Source of the DNA: Bacteroidales bacterium | Lineage (GTDB): Bacteria; Bacteroidota; Bacteroidia; Bacteroidales; UBA12170 | Direction: 5' to 3' | Assembly: GCA_016929955.1 (NCBI GenBank) | Contig: JAFGHU010000052.1 | Coordinates: 1-63,503 of the forward strand | DNA: 63,503 nt | Shown: positions 9,259-17,723 of the stretch, piece after piece | Position numbering within the stretch: position 1 is the first letter of the stretch | Layout of the letters: each line of letters begins with the position of its first letter | Position numbers and translations under genes: made by a program | Notes under the pieces: model-generated | What the model saw: only the letters and a program-made list of their open reading frames with translations | Told to the model about the DNA's origin: nothing | Database searches by the model: none

Positions 9259-10056
9259 ATGTTTGCAAAAAGTTTGGTAATGACGCTTATCGATTTCATC
9301 ATTTTAGTAAGTGCCGGTGTGGCTGTTGGTTTTATTAATACTTTAGCCGGTGGAGGCTCTACCATATCGCTTTCTATATTGATGCTTTTAGGATTATCGC
9401 CAACCATGGCTAACGGAACAAATCGCATCGGAATTGCCATTCAAAACATTGTTGGCGTTAGCAGTTTTAAACAACAAGGAGTATTAGAAACAAAAAAAGG
9501 ATTTCTTTTAGCTATTCCGGCAACCATTGGATCTATACTTGGATCATTTATTGCAGTTGATTTAAACGAATCTATTTTCGAAAAAGCCATGGGTGTTATC
9601 CTTTTGATTATGTTAGGATTTACACTTTTTAATCCTGACAAGTTAATCAAGGAACAAACAGCACTTGTAAATAAAAAACTCAACTGGAAACAATATGTTT
9701 TGTTTTTCTTTATCGGTATATATGGTGGATTTATACATATCGGTATCGGTTATTTTTTGTTGGCTTCTTTAATTATTGGTGCCGGTTATGAGTTAGTTAA
9801 AGCAAATGCCGTTAAAGTACTTATTGTTTTAGTGTATACTCCCTTTTCTTTAGCCGTATTTATTTGGAACGACATGATAGACTATAAAATGGGATTTACA
9901 TTGGCTATCGGAACGGCTTTGGGCGCCTTTATCGCCAGTAGATTGGCCGTAAAACGTGGCGCAGGTTTTGTGCGTTGGGTAATTGTGGTGATTATTCTAT
10001 TAACTGCTGCTCATTTATTCGAACTTGTTGATTTTAAAGCAATTCTACAGAAATAG
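9259..10056 (+). CDS. TSUP-family (TauE/SafE) membrane transporter
   Basis: A 265-residue integral membrane protein with about eight hydrophobic segments. The N-terminal GVAVGFINTLAGGGSTISLS is the family's first half-repeat, and GIYGGFIHIGIGYFLLASL the second. TSUP proteins move sulfite, sulfonates or other organosulfur or carboxylate anions across the inner membrane; the substrate here is unknown and no sulfur genes adjoin it. The ATG at 9259 is used, though a second Met seven codons in (9280) would also fit. It is monocistronic, divergent from the ArsC-like gene. The 256 bp after it hold no gene I can support. Confidence 0.88.
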   Translation: MFAKSLVMTLIDFIILVSAGVAVGFINTLAGGGSTISLSILMLLGLSPTMANGTNRIGIAIQNIVGVSSFKQQGVLETKKGFLLAIPATIGSILGSFIAVDLNESIFEKAMGVILLIMLGFTLFNPDKLIKEQTALVNKKLNWKQYVLFFFIGIYGGFIHIGIGYFLLASLIIGAGYELVKANAVKVLIVLVYTPFSLAVFIWNDMIDYKMGFTLAIGTALGAFIASRLAVKRGAGFVRWVIVVIILLTAAHLFELVDFKAILQK

Positions 10057-10312
10057 GATTCGCTTCTTTAAACCCATTTTGTTCAGGATTTCTACTTAAG
10101 TATTATTTTGAATCAATTTAAATTACTGATACAGAATAATGTTAAAAAAATTTTTTGATATATTAGCAAACCGATACGTTACAAATATCATAAAAACTTG
10201 AACACGTTAGCGTAGCGCATATAAACTAGACTAAATTAAAATCATTACTACCGATCATTAAAACAAGAATACACATTTACTTTATATCTATTAATCACAA
10301 AATTCCTACTTT

Positions 10313-12292
10313 ATGATTCACAAATTAGTATTTAGAACTGCTTTAATTGCATTTATTTGTTTTTCTTTAAATGCAGTTGCACAACCTAAAATGAAACTCG
10401 GTAAAGTTTCAAAGGAAGAACTCCAAATGACTGTTTACGAAAAAGACAGTACTGCCGAGGCCTTTATTCTTGGCGAAAAATATTATCTAAACACAAAATA
10501 TTCTGCAGCTACAAATAGCTTCGACCTGCAGTTGGAAGTTCACAGGCGCATTAAAATTTTACATAATGATGCCATTGACGAATGGGGAAATATTAGTTTT
10601 AATCTTTATGAAAATAAGGGAAAAAGAGAAAAGCTCGTTGCTTTTAAAGGCTATACCTTAAACTTGGTCAATGGCAAAATAGAAGAGGAAAAGTTGGCGC
10701 TAAAAGATGCTTTTGATGAGCGTTCCTCAGAAAATTATAACACTCGAAAATTTACTTTTAAGAATGTTCAGGTGGGCAGTATAATTGATTATTCCTATAC
10801 CATATATTCCGATTTTTATACGCGTATACCTGATTTGGTATTTCAAAAAAGCATTCCGGTAATGTGGAGCGAAATGACTTTTGAGTATCCCGAATATTTT
10901 AAATACAAGTATTTTATGACCGGATCTGAACGCGTTTACCACTCAGAAAAAGAAACCTTGATTGAATATTCCGGTGGATATGAAATTCCTAAAATATCCA
11001 ATACCTGGGTATTAAAAGACATCCCCTCTTTAAAACAATTATCATTTATGCGACCGGTAAGCAATTACAGAACTAAGATCAATTATGAGCTTTACGGCGT
11101 TGATTTTCCTGGTCGTATTTATGAAAACTATTCATCCAGTTGGGAAGAAATAAATCGGGATTTGATGAACAGCGATAACTTCGGAAAATTATTGGATCGC
11201 TTAAGTCCCACTCAAAAAATTGCTGAAGAACTAGGCGTATCTGAAGCCTCAAATATGGAAAAAATTCTGGCAGCAGTTGATTATGTACAAAGCAATTATA
11301 TTTGGAATGATAAGATGCGCGTCTACCCCTCTGACGAGTGGCGAAAAAACATAAAAGAAAAAAAAGGAAGCACGGCCGACCTTAATTTTACTCTAATTGG
11401 TATTCTTAAAAACCTTGGAATTAATGCACATCCGGTAATTTTAAGTACACGTGCCAACGGTATTATTTTTGAAAGTTTTCCGGCAAGCGAAGATTTCAAC
11501 TATATAATTACTGCAATTGAACAAGACGGAAAATTTATTTTAGTAGATCCTACTTCGGAGTTTACAGGCCTAAACATTCTTCCGGAACGCTGTTTAAATG
11601 GTAAAGGAATGTTAATCAGCGAATCAGGATATAAATGGATTCCAATTGAAACCGGAGTTCCGTATAGCATTGATGAATTTGTTCAATTTTCTATTGATGA
11701 TGAATTAAAAGTAAAGGCAAACTATCAAGCAAAATATTCCGACTATGCCGCTTATTTTCTAAGAAATTCAATAAATAAAAAAGGGGGTGAGGAAAAGTAC
11801 ATTAAAGAATCTATTGAGGGAAATAAAGAATTAAATATTTCAGATTTCCACTTACAAAATTTAAAAAATTTGGCGAATCCTGTAATAAAAAGATATACCG
11901 CTTCTCCTGAAGACTATTTACAGGAAATGGGCGATATTATACTCTTTAAGCCAATTCTTTTTCCCAATTTTACAGAGAACCCGTTTAAAAAAGATAAACG
12001 CGATTTTCCGGTCGACTTTACCTTCGCAAGAAACTATTCGCAAACTGTAATTATTAATCTGCCGGAAGGATATGCATTCGAAGAAATTCCTAAAAACATC
12101 AGATTAGCCGCTCACGATCGATCCTTAATGTTGAATGTCGTATATAATATTGAAGGAAATAAACTGAGTATGATTATGAAATACAACATTAACAAGAGTT
12201 TTTTTAAAACGGACCGCTATAACGAAATAAAAAGCTTTTTCGATAATGTTGTTGCAAAGGAAAACGAACAAATTATCATTCGTAAAATATAA
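10313..12292 (+). CDS. DUF3857 / transglutaminase-like secreted protein lacking the catalytic Cys
   Basis: 659 residues with a signal peptide ending near residue 24 (NAVAQP). An N-terminal DUF3857 beta-rich domain (about 40-260) is followed by a transglutaminase-like domain (about 310-425) and a C-terminal beta domain. In the transglutaminase core the usual GDC is replaced by KGSTADLNF, so the nucleophilic Cys is absent; a His is not evident in NYIITA where the partner usually has NHVI. It is therefore probably a non-catalytic member acting at the cell surface or in the periplasm. It is 6 nt upstream of a related gene with the Cys intact, so the two likely form an operon. The biological role of this Bacteroidetes pair is unknown to me. 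Confidence 0.82.
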   Translation: MIHKLVFRTALIAFICFSLNAVAQPKMKLGKVSKEELQMTVYEKDSTAEAFILGEKYYLNTKYSAATNSFDLQLEVHRRIKILHNDAIDEWGNISFNLYENKGKREKLVAFKGYTLNLVNGKIEEEKLALKDAFDERSSENYNTRKFTFKNVQVGSIIDYSYTIYSDFYTRIPDLVFQKSIPVMWSEMTFEYPEYFKYKYFMTGSERVYHSEKETLIEYSGGYEIPKISNTWVLKDIPSLKQLSFMRPVSNYRTKINYELYGVDFPGRIYENYSSSWEEINRDLMNSDNFGKLLDRLSPTQKIAEELGVSEASNMEKILAAVDYVQSNYIWNDKMRVYPSDEWRKNIKEKKGSTADLNFTLIGILKNLGINAHPVILSTRANGIIFESFPASEDFNYIITAIEQDGKFILVDPTSEFTGLNILPERCLNGKGMLISESGYKWIPIETGVPYSIDEFVQFSIDDELKVKANYQAKYSDYAAYFLRNSINKKGGEEKYIKESIEGNKELNISDFHLQNLKNLANPVIKRYTASPEDYLQEMGDIILFKPILFPNFTENPFKKDKRDFPVDFTFARNYSQTVIINLPEGYAFEEIPKNIRLAAHDRSLMLNVVYNIEGNKLSMIMKYNINKSFFKTDRYNEIKSFFDNVVAKENEQIIIRKI

Positions 12293-12298
12293 AAAGTC

Positions 12299-14197
12299 AT
12301 GAAAAAGTTTATTGTCTTACTTTTTATTAGTTTTTCATCCATCGCTTATGCCCAAAAAGAGTTGGATGAAAAATGGCTTGAAATTCCTGAAACTTTAAAA
12401 GAACATGCCTATGCAATTGTTCGCGAATATAAAGTGGAATATATTCTCAATTCAACCAATAGTTTAGAAGAAAATGTGTCGATGATCCTAAGCATTCTCG
12501 ATAATGAAGGCAAAGATTTTGCTACTCAAGTTTGGCATTACGATATTTTTTCAAAATACAGTTCCGGCGAAATTCAAATTTTTGATAAAAACGGAATACG
12601 ATTGGAAAAGAAAAGCTTACGCGATATGAATGACTACGGCACTTCGGGAATGTCGAATTTCTTTGATGATTCACGACTGAAAGTGTATGAACCCCTAATA
12701 AAAGAAACCCCTTATACGCTTATCATTAACTTTTCTAAAAAACACAATGGATTCTTTCAATTGCCAACCTGGATTCCACAGCAAAATTCAAACATAGCTG
12801 TTGAAAACGCTTCTTTAACCATACTCAATAAAGGAAATATCGACTTTAAAACAAAACTGATCAACCTCCATAAAGGGAATTATGAATATACAGAAGAAGG
12901 CCAGAAAAAGGAATGGGAAATTCATAATATTAAGGCCTTCAAGCCGGAGTCTTATGTGCGGTCATCACAGTTGCCCGCCATTGTATTTCCATTGACCCAA
13001 TTTCAGGTTCAAGGCTTTGCGGGAAATACCAATACTTGGGAAGGATTTGGAAAATGGAGCGCTGATTTAATAAACGATCGCGATATATTACCGGAAGAAA
13101 CGGTAGCGAAAATTCTTGAAATGGTCAAAGGCCTCGATAATCCGAAAGAAAAAGCGAAAGTAATTTACAGCTGGATGCAAGAAAACACCCGTTATATCAG
13201 CATCCAATATGGAATTGGAGGATGGCAACCCTATACTGCTCAAGAGGTAGATAATCTAAAATACGGTGATTGTAAAGCGCTTGCCAATTATACAAAAGCC
13301 CTTTTCAAAGTAGCTGATATTGATGCCTATTATTCATTAATTAGAGCGGGAAGAGGCGAAAAATACATGGATAAAAATTTTCCTTCCAACCAATTTAACC
13401 ATGTTATTCTTTGCGTCCCTTTTTCAGGTGATACCACTTGGGCAGAGTGTACAGCCGACAATATTGCCTTTGGATATTTAGGTGATTTTACAGATGATAG
13501 ATATGCTTTAGTCATTGATAAGGATAAAAGCAAATTACAAAAAACTACGGCTTACCCAAAAGAACAAAACCTTCAAGTTCGCAAAGCAGATATCAATATT
13601 CATTCCGACGGCTCTTTACACGCAACTATTACGACCGAATTTTCAGGTATCCAATCCAATTACCGACGGGCACAAATTAATGAAGATGAGAAAGACCGGA
13701 AAAACTACTTATACAATTCTTTATCAATTTCTGGTTTTACAATTAAAGACCTGAGCTATGAGTATAAAAAAGAGGTATTGCCCGAAATTATTGAAAATCT
13801 TGAAATAGATGCCGTAAAATATGCCAGTGTTACAAGCAACCGAATATTTTTACCGCTAAATCTTTTAAATAAGTCTGTTTATAAACCGGAGAAAGATACT
13901 TCAAGAAAAAATACGATTTTTATTAGCTTGGCCTATATTGATAGCGACTCGCTAATTTATCAAATTCCGGAGGGCTATGAAATCGAACGCTTACCCAAGG
14001 ATCAAACAATAGAAAGCCGGTACGGAAACTACAGTAGCAGAGTAATAAAAAACGGCAATGAGATTATATACTTGCGAAATCAAGAGCAAAATTCAGGGGA
14101 GTTTCCTGCAGAAAATTGGTCGGAATTCAGAAAGTATAAACTCGATATTGTAAAAGCCGATAAAGCAGTGGCAATATTAAGAAAGACTAGCAAGTAA
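12299..14197 (+). CDS. DUF3857 / transglutaminase-like secreted protein with intact catalytic motif
   Basis: 632 residues with a signal peptide (about 1-18, ending YAQKE). The N-terminal DUF3857 domain is followed by a transglutaminase core: YSWMQENTRYISIQYG, then LKYGDCKALANYTKAL with the nucleophilic Cys, NHVIL with the His, and WAECTAD at the acid position (Glu-Cys-Thr rather than the common D-x-T). The fold could act as a cysteine peptidase or amide-forming enzyme on an extracytoplasmic substrate; this is family inference. It follows its Cys-less paralogue by 6 nt. The similar order of domains suggests ancient duplication and division of labour. Confidence 0.84.
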   Translation: MKKFIVLLFISFSSIAYAQKELDEKWLEIPETLKEHAYAIVREYKVEYILNSTNSLEENVSMILSILDNEGKDFATQVWHYDIFSKYSSGEIQIFDKNGIRLEKKSLRDMNDYGTSGMSNFFDDSRLKVYEPLIKETPYTLIINFSKKHNGFFQLPTWIPQQNSNIAVENASLTILNKGNIDFKTKLINLHKGNYEYTEEGQKKEWEIHNIKAFKPESYVRSSQLPAIVFPLTQFQVQGFAGNTNTWEGFGKWSADLINDRDILPEETVAKILEMVKGLDNPKEKAKVIYSWMQENTRYISIQYGIGGWQPYTAQEVDNLKYGDCKALANYTKALFKVADIDAYYSLIRAGRGEKYMDKNFPSNQFNHVILCVPFSGDTTWAECTADNIAFGYLGDFTDDRYALVIDKDKSKLQKTTAYPKEQNLQVRKADINIHSDGSLHATITTEFSGIQSNYRRAQINEDEKDRKNYLYNSLSISGFTIKDLSYEYKKEVLPEIIENLEIDAVKYASVTSNRIFLPLNLLNKSVYKPEKDTSRKNTIFISLAYIDSDSLIYQIPEGYEIERLPKDQTIESRYGNYSSRVIKNGNEIIYLRNQEQNSGEFPAENWSEFRKYKLDIVKADKAVAILRKTSK

Positions 14198-14242
14198 TCT
14201 TTTTATGCGATTATCGTATAGGACTCACTAAACCCATAAATT

Positions 14243-14280
14243 AGGCGATATCAACCATAGCTAGATATGTTCGCCTTTTG
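14243..14280 (+). terminator. Possible terminator of the DUF3857 pair
   Basis: AGGCGA (14243-14248) pairs with TCGCCT (14271-14276), with inner TATC/GATA pairing, followed by TTTTG. The loop is long, so support is moderate. Confidence 0.4.
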
Positions 14281-14355
14281 ATCAAATCAATAGCTTTAAT
14301 CGAGCAGAAGGTATTGATGCATTTGCTGTAAATTTGAGTGACAGGGGAAACTATT

Positions 14356-14538
14356 TTACTGCGCAAAAAACTTAAAAGCCTCGTAAACAAAAAAGGCTGG
14401 CCAAACCATGGCTTTTAAAAAACCAAGAACACCCATCCAAAAACCACTGGCATGAGAAATAAAATAAACGGCTGCTCCAATAAATCCTACACCATAAAAT
14501 GCTCCACCGGATGCATTTCCCTGAACTTCTTTTTTCAT
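14356..14538 (-). CDS. Small conserved membrane protein (60 aa)
   Basis: A 60-residue protein starting MKKEVQGNASGGAFYGVGF with two hydrophobic stretches (about 13-29 and 35-58) rich in Gly, Phe and Trp. I recognise the general type as a small inner-membrane protein common in Bacteroidetes, with a WMGVLGFLKAMVWPAF segment, but no function is known to me. It sits alone between the DUF3857 pair and a TonB-domain protein. A one- or two-helix bitopic or hairpin topology is likely. Confidence 0.65.
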   Translation of the reverse strand: MKKEVQGNASGGAFYGVGFIGAAVYFISHASGFWMGVLGFLKAMVWPAFFVYEAFKFFAQ

Positions 14539-14622
14539 AATATAAAGTGCTTTAATAGTTTAACACTCAAACTTACACATTTATTTTGCACCTTTAAAAT
14601 TATGATCAATAAAAAAAGGTAT

Positions 14623-15348
14623 TTACATTCGTCTAATTGCTGTTGTTTTTCCGGGTACAACTTTTCTAGTTATTGCATAAGATACAATATTGATGTTTAA
14701 CAGAATTTCCCTTTCGTATTTGACAGCTAGTTTTGCATCATTTGCCGCCTCAGATAAATTGTTCAGCTTTTGCTGTATTTCCGAACGGATTTTATAATAC
14801 TCCGCATAATAAGGATTTGATTGAATCGCCTTATTTATCAGGATCAAGGCTTTATCGTTTTGCTCTTTTTTAAGCTTTCTCAATGCCTTTTCCTTAAACA
14901 TTAAGGAGACTTCCTTCGAAACTGCAGGAGGACTAGGACGTGCCTGCTTGATATCGCTCCTAACTGTAGAAACGGATTGCCCCTTTTGAATATCATAATT
15001 AACAATGACTTTGTAAACAAATGTGCTTGGTTCATTGTTTATTAAAGTTGGACTCCACTTGCCTTCTGTTGTTTTTAGAATGGCTAAAGGCTCTTTTGCT
15101 AAATCGATATGCGGAAACTCATCAACAACAATCGACTCAATTTCTCCTTGTTTACCAATTTCGAGTGAGAGAATTGTCCTTCCTTTAATGTTTTGTTCAA
15201 TTAATGCTCTCGGATAGGTTAATTTACGGGCAAAGTATTCGTCAATATTTCCTTCGAAGCTTGCTTTAACAAAACTAGTATCCTGTTGTGCATTTACACT
15301 ATTCATAATAATCAGAATAAGCACAAGTAAAAGGTGGTGTTTTTTCAT
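14623..15348 (-). CDS. TonB C-terminal-domain protein with a TPR-like tail
   Basis: 241 residues beginning with a signal peptide or anchor (about 1-20, ending VNAQ). Residues about 45-120 resemble a TonB C-terminal domain (KGRTILSLEIGKQGEIESI, then WSPTLINNEPSTFVYKVIVN). Residues about 150-215 look like TPR helices (EKALRKLKKEQNDKALILI, AIQSNPYYAEYYKIRSE). A classical TonB has its domain at the very C-terminus after a proline-rich linker; here it comes first and no such linker exists. It is thus more likely a periplasmic TonB-like scaffold than a working energy transducer. It is a single gene with no partner ExbB/ExbD in the window. Confidence 0.7.
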   Translation of the reverse strand: MKKHHLLLVLILIIMNSVNAQQDTSFVKASFEGNIDEYFARKLTYPRALIEQNIKGRTILSLEIGKQGEIESIVVDEFPHIDLAKEPLAILKTTEGKWSPTLINNEPSTFVYKVIVNYDIQKGQSVSTVRSDIKQARPSPPAVSKEVSLMFKEKALRKLKKEQNDKALILINKAIQSNPYYAEYYKIRSEIQQKLNNLSEAANDAKLAVKYEREILLNINIVSYAITRKVVPGKTTAIRRM

Positions 15349-15431
15349 GCGTAATTTTAATTTGATGCGTTTATACTTTTATTAAATATAAAAATACAAA
15401 AAAATAAAACACCAGAACGTGGAATTAAGGC

Positions 15432-15968
15432 TTAATCTCTTTCTTTAAAAAGATCTTCATTTTCAATTTTTTGTCCTTCGTATTGTTGAATATCGTCGCT
15501 CATATATTTGAGCTCAATACCTACTTCTTTAAACATGGCTTCCGATTCTTGTCCGGAGTGGTATTTACGCTCGCACACCACCCTTTCGATACCGCAGTTA
15601 ATGATCAGCATAGCACAGGTTCGGCAAGGCGTCATACGGCAATACAAAGTTCCACCTTCGAGTGCAATACCTCTTCGGGCTGCTTGCGTTATTGCATTTT
15701 GCTCGGCATGCACCGTACGAACACAATGCTGCGTTACATGGCCATCTTCGTGAATTACTTTTTTAAATAAATGACCCACATCATCACAATGGGCCATTCC
15801 TCTAGGCGAACCCACATAACCGGTAACTAAAATCTGGCGATCTTTGGTAATTACGCAACCGCTTCGGCCTCTGTCGCAAGTTGCTCTTTCGGCAACCGTA
15901 TCGGCTAATTTTATAAAATATTCGTCCCAGGAAGGACGTTTGTGTTCGGGATTCGTTTTATTGCTCAT
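15432..15968 (-). CDS. dCMP/deoxycytidylate deaminase family protein
   Basis: A 178-residue zinc deaminase. The zinc and proton-relay motif TVHAEQNAI and the second motif CRMTPCRTCAMLI (PCxxC) are intact, so it should be active on a cytosine nucleotide. dCMP to dUMP, feeding thymidylate synthesis, is the usual reaction of ComEB-like members. Its start codon overlaps the stop of the upstream P-loop kinase by 4 nt (15965-15968), meaning tight translational coupling. It is the last gene of a four- or five-gene minus-strand run. The acidic, charged C-terminus (residues 160-178) extends slightly past the core. Confidence 0.9.
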   Translation of the reverse strand: MSNKTNPEHKRPSWDEYFIKLADTVAERATCDRGRSGCVITKDRQILVTGYVGSPRGMAHCDDVGHLFKKVIHEDGHVTQHCVRTVHAEQNAITQAARRGIALEGGTLYCRMTPCRTCAMLIINCGIERVVCERKYHSGQESEAMFKEVGIELKYMSDDIQQYEGQKIENEDLFKERD

Positions 15969-16525
15969 ACTTCACTTATTTTAGTCATTACCTCTTCCAC
16001 TTGCTGATGAAGACGATCAAAATCGCCGTTATTATCAAAAGTAAAATCAGCCATAGCAATGCATTTCTTCAGGTTTTGCTTATTCGGATCGGTCGAATTC
16101 ATTTCACGGGCTTCGTTTGCTAAAAAAGTTTCGAAAGAAATTTTATCGGTTTCCGAAGCGCGTTGTACAATACGTTTGTAGCGAATTTCAGGCTTGGCAT
16201 CCACGGCAAAAAGATAAAACTTGCCTTTAGCGCGCAAAGCCTCTATTTCACCCGGTGTTCGAATGCTTTCGATAATCGCATTTTTGCCGTTGATTAAGGC
16301 TTCTTCATACAGTTCGTCGGTTATAAAAGAAGGCGAATTTTCAGCTCTTAACCGATTAGCTACCAAGGTCATGCTATCGCGATTATTGGGTAAACCCAAT
16401 TTTTCAATCTCACGAATTAAATAGGCACGTACCGAATAATGGCTTAGTTTTTTTTGGTTGATCAAATAATCAACTATAGTTCCTTTTCCTGCACCCAAAG
16501 TGCCGGTTATTCCAATGATGATCAT
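15965..16525 (-). CDS. P-loop nucleotide kinase-like protein (dephospho-CoA kinase/dNMP kinase type)
   Basis: 186 residues with a Walker A loop GITGTLGAGKG (about 4-14) and an adenylate/dNMP-kinase-like body; RTPGEIEALRAKG with IESIR is the NMP-binding region. It resembles both dephospho-CoA kinase and the AAA_18/dNMP kinase group. Because its gene overlaps a dCMP deaminase by 4 nt on one side and a LOG-family nucleosidase by 4 nt on the other, a (deoxy)nucleotide substrate is my preferred inference. No lid or CoA-specific motif could be checked by eye. Confidence 0.72.
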   Translation of the reverse strand: MIIIGITGTLGAGKGTIVDYLINQKKLSHYSVRAYLIREIEKLGLPNNRDSMTLVANRLRAENSPSFITDELYEEALINGKNAIIESIRTPGEIEALRAKGKFYLFAVDAKPEIRYKRIVQRASETDKISFETFLANEAREMNSTDPNKQNLKKCIAMADFTFDNNGDFDRLHQQVEEVMTKISEV

Positions 16526-17118
16526 AAAAGGCTTTCTGTTTTAATCTCTTTTAACCATTTGGTCATTTCGATGGGTTTGTATGAAGCAAGCAAGTCGCAA
16601 AGTTCTTTTGGATCATCGTGCGAAAAAACATTTTTACGATGTTCGCCTCTAACAAAGCCTTCGCTAACGCCTAAATCGATAAAACGAATGAGCTGATCGA
16701 AATAGCCTTTTACATTGTATAAACCCAAAGGTTTGGAAATTATTTGCAATTGATCGAGCACTAAAACTTCAGCCAATTCATCGAGGGTACCAAAGCCTCC
16801 GGGCATAGCCACAAAAGCATCCGAAATATCAATCAATAAATTTTTTCGTGTAGCCATACTCTCCACAATATGCAATTTTGTTAATCCGTTATGCGCTACT
16901 TCTTTATCAACCAAATATTGTGGCATTACGCCGATGACTTCACTTCCGGCCTCGAGCATGCGATCGGCAATAATTTTCATCAAACCCACATTGGCGCCAC
17001 CATAAACCAGCAAATGTCCTTTTTCAATTAAATAATCGGCAAGTGCTAGTGCTTTCCGTTTATAAATTTCGTCGTAGCCCATACTTGAGCCACAAAAAAC
17101 ACAAATTTTCTTCATCAC
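16522..17118 (-). CDS. LOG-family (TIGR00730) nucleotide 5'-monophosphate nucleosidase
   Basis: 198 residues with the full LOG motif set: VFCGSSMGYD at the N-terminus, GGANVGLM, MATRKNLL and the signature PGGFGTLDELAEVL with catalytic Arg and Glu. Family enzymes split AMP or related nucleoside monophosphates into base and ribose 5-phosphate, in plants activating cytokinins. The gene overlaps the downstream kinase by 4 nt and is 30 nt after an unknown gene. Placement with nucleotide enzymes supports a salvage or nucleotide-clearing role. The lysine-decarboxylase label found in old annotations is incorrect for this family. Confidence 0.9.
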   Translation of the reverse strand: MMKKICVFCGSSMGYDEIYKRKALALADYLIEKGHLLVYGGANVGLMKIIADRMLEAGSEVIGVMPQYLVDKEVAHNGLTKLHIVESMATRKNLLIDISDAFVAMPGGFGTLDELAEVLVLDQLQIISKPLGLYNVKGYFDQLIRFIDLGVSEGFVRGEHRKNVFSHDDPKELCDLLASYKPIEMTKWLKEIKTESLL

Positions 17119-17148
17119 ACAAAGGTAAAAGAATTGGAGAAATACAAT

Positions 17149-17700
17149 CTAAGAATCAGCACGAAGTTGTTCTTGAATGGATTCCATCAAAACAAAAAGC
17201 GATTTAAGTTGTTCTATATCTTTAATTAAAGGCTTTATTTGAAGTTCCAAAATATTCGCTTTCAATTCGATACGTATATCACGATAAGGTGCTTGATTGA
17301 CTAATTGGCTTTGCAATTTTCGATTAAAAACGCGGTGTATTCTTCGCTTATTCGAAGCAAAAAGGCGAAATAAATGATCGAATTCGTGGTATTCTACCGG
17401 AATCAGTTCCAGGCCTTTAGGCGCTCGTTTATTAAAAATATTCTTTCGTTTGATTAAAAAACGAAAATCTTCGACAGCATCGCAATTGGATTCAAAACGG
17501 GTAGTGATTATTGGAGTTCTACCTGCCATTTTCGTAAAACTGTCTAGTTTTATTTCATAGCCTTCTTCTTTTTTTACGACTTCGAGCGGCTTGAAAAATC
17601 CTTTATCAACAAATTCTGCCTTTAGATCATAGGCCAATTCATTCCAAACTTTCCGTTGACTTTTAAACATCGCACTAAATCGTCTTGAAAATTCGCCCAT
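17149..17700 (-). CDS. Uncharacterised cytoplasmic protein (183 aa)
   Basis: I do not recognise this family. The reading frame can begin at a GTG (17706), but the ATG at 17700 (MGEFSRRFSAMFKSQ) is preferred. The protein is lysine- and arginine-rich, has no signal peptide or membrane segment, and shows a beta-rich middle (EEGYEIKLDS, TPIITTRFE) with helical ends; QLVNQAPYRDIRIELKANILELQI is followed by a C-terminal helix. It lies between hutU (23 nt upstream) and the LOG gene (30 nt downstream) on the same strand, so it is likely co-transcribed with them. Confidence 0.7.
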   Translation of the reverse strand: MGEFSRRFSAMFKSQRKVWNELAYDLKAEFVDKGFFKPLEVVKKEEGYEIKLDSFTKMAGRTPIITTRFESNCDAVEDFRFLIKRKNIFNKRAPKGLELIPVEYHEFDHLFRLFASNKRRIHRVFNRKLQSQLVNQAPYRDIRIELKANILELQIKPLIKDIEQLKSLFVLMESIQEQLRADS

Positions 17701-17723
17701 AAGCACCGTGTTTTTTTAATAAT

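Noticed and set aside
14206-14240. Third copy of the ATACGATGAC repeat
   Set aside because: ATCGTATAGGACTCACTAAA resembles sequence at 54113-54128, but it lacks the core GATGAC and has no inverted partner; likely chance.
15432-17118. Dedicated anti-phage defence operon
   Set aside because: Deaminase, kinase and LOG proteins all have housekeeping roles, and no effector, toxin or sensor of a known defence type is adjacent.
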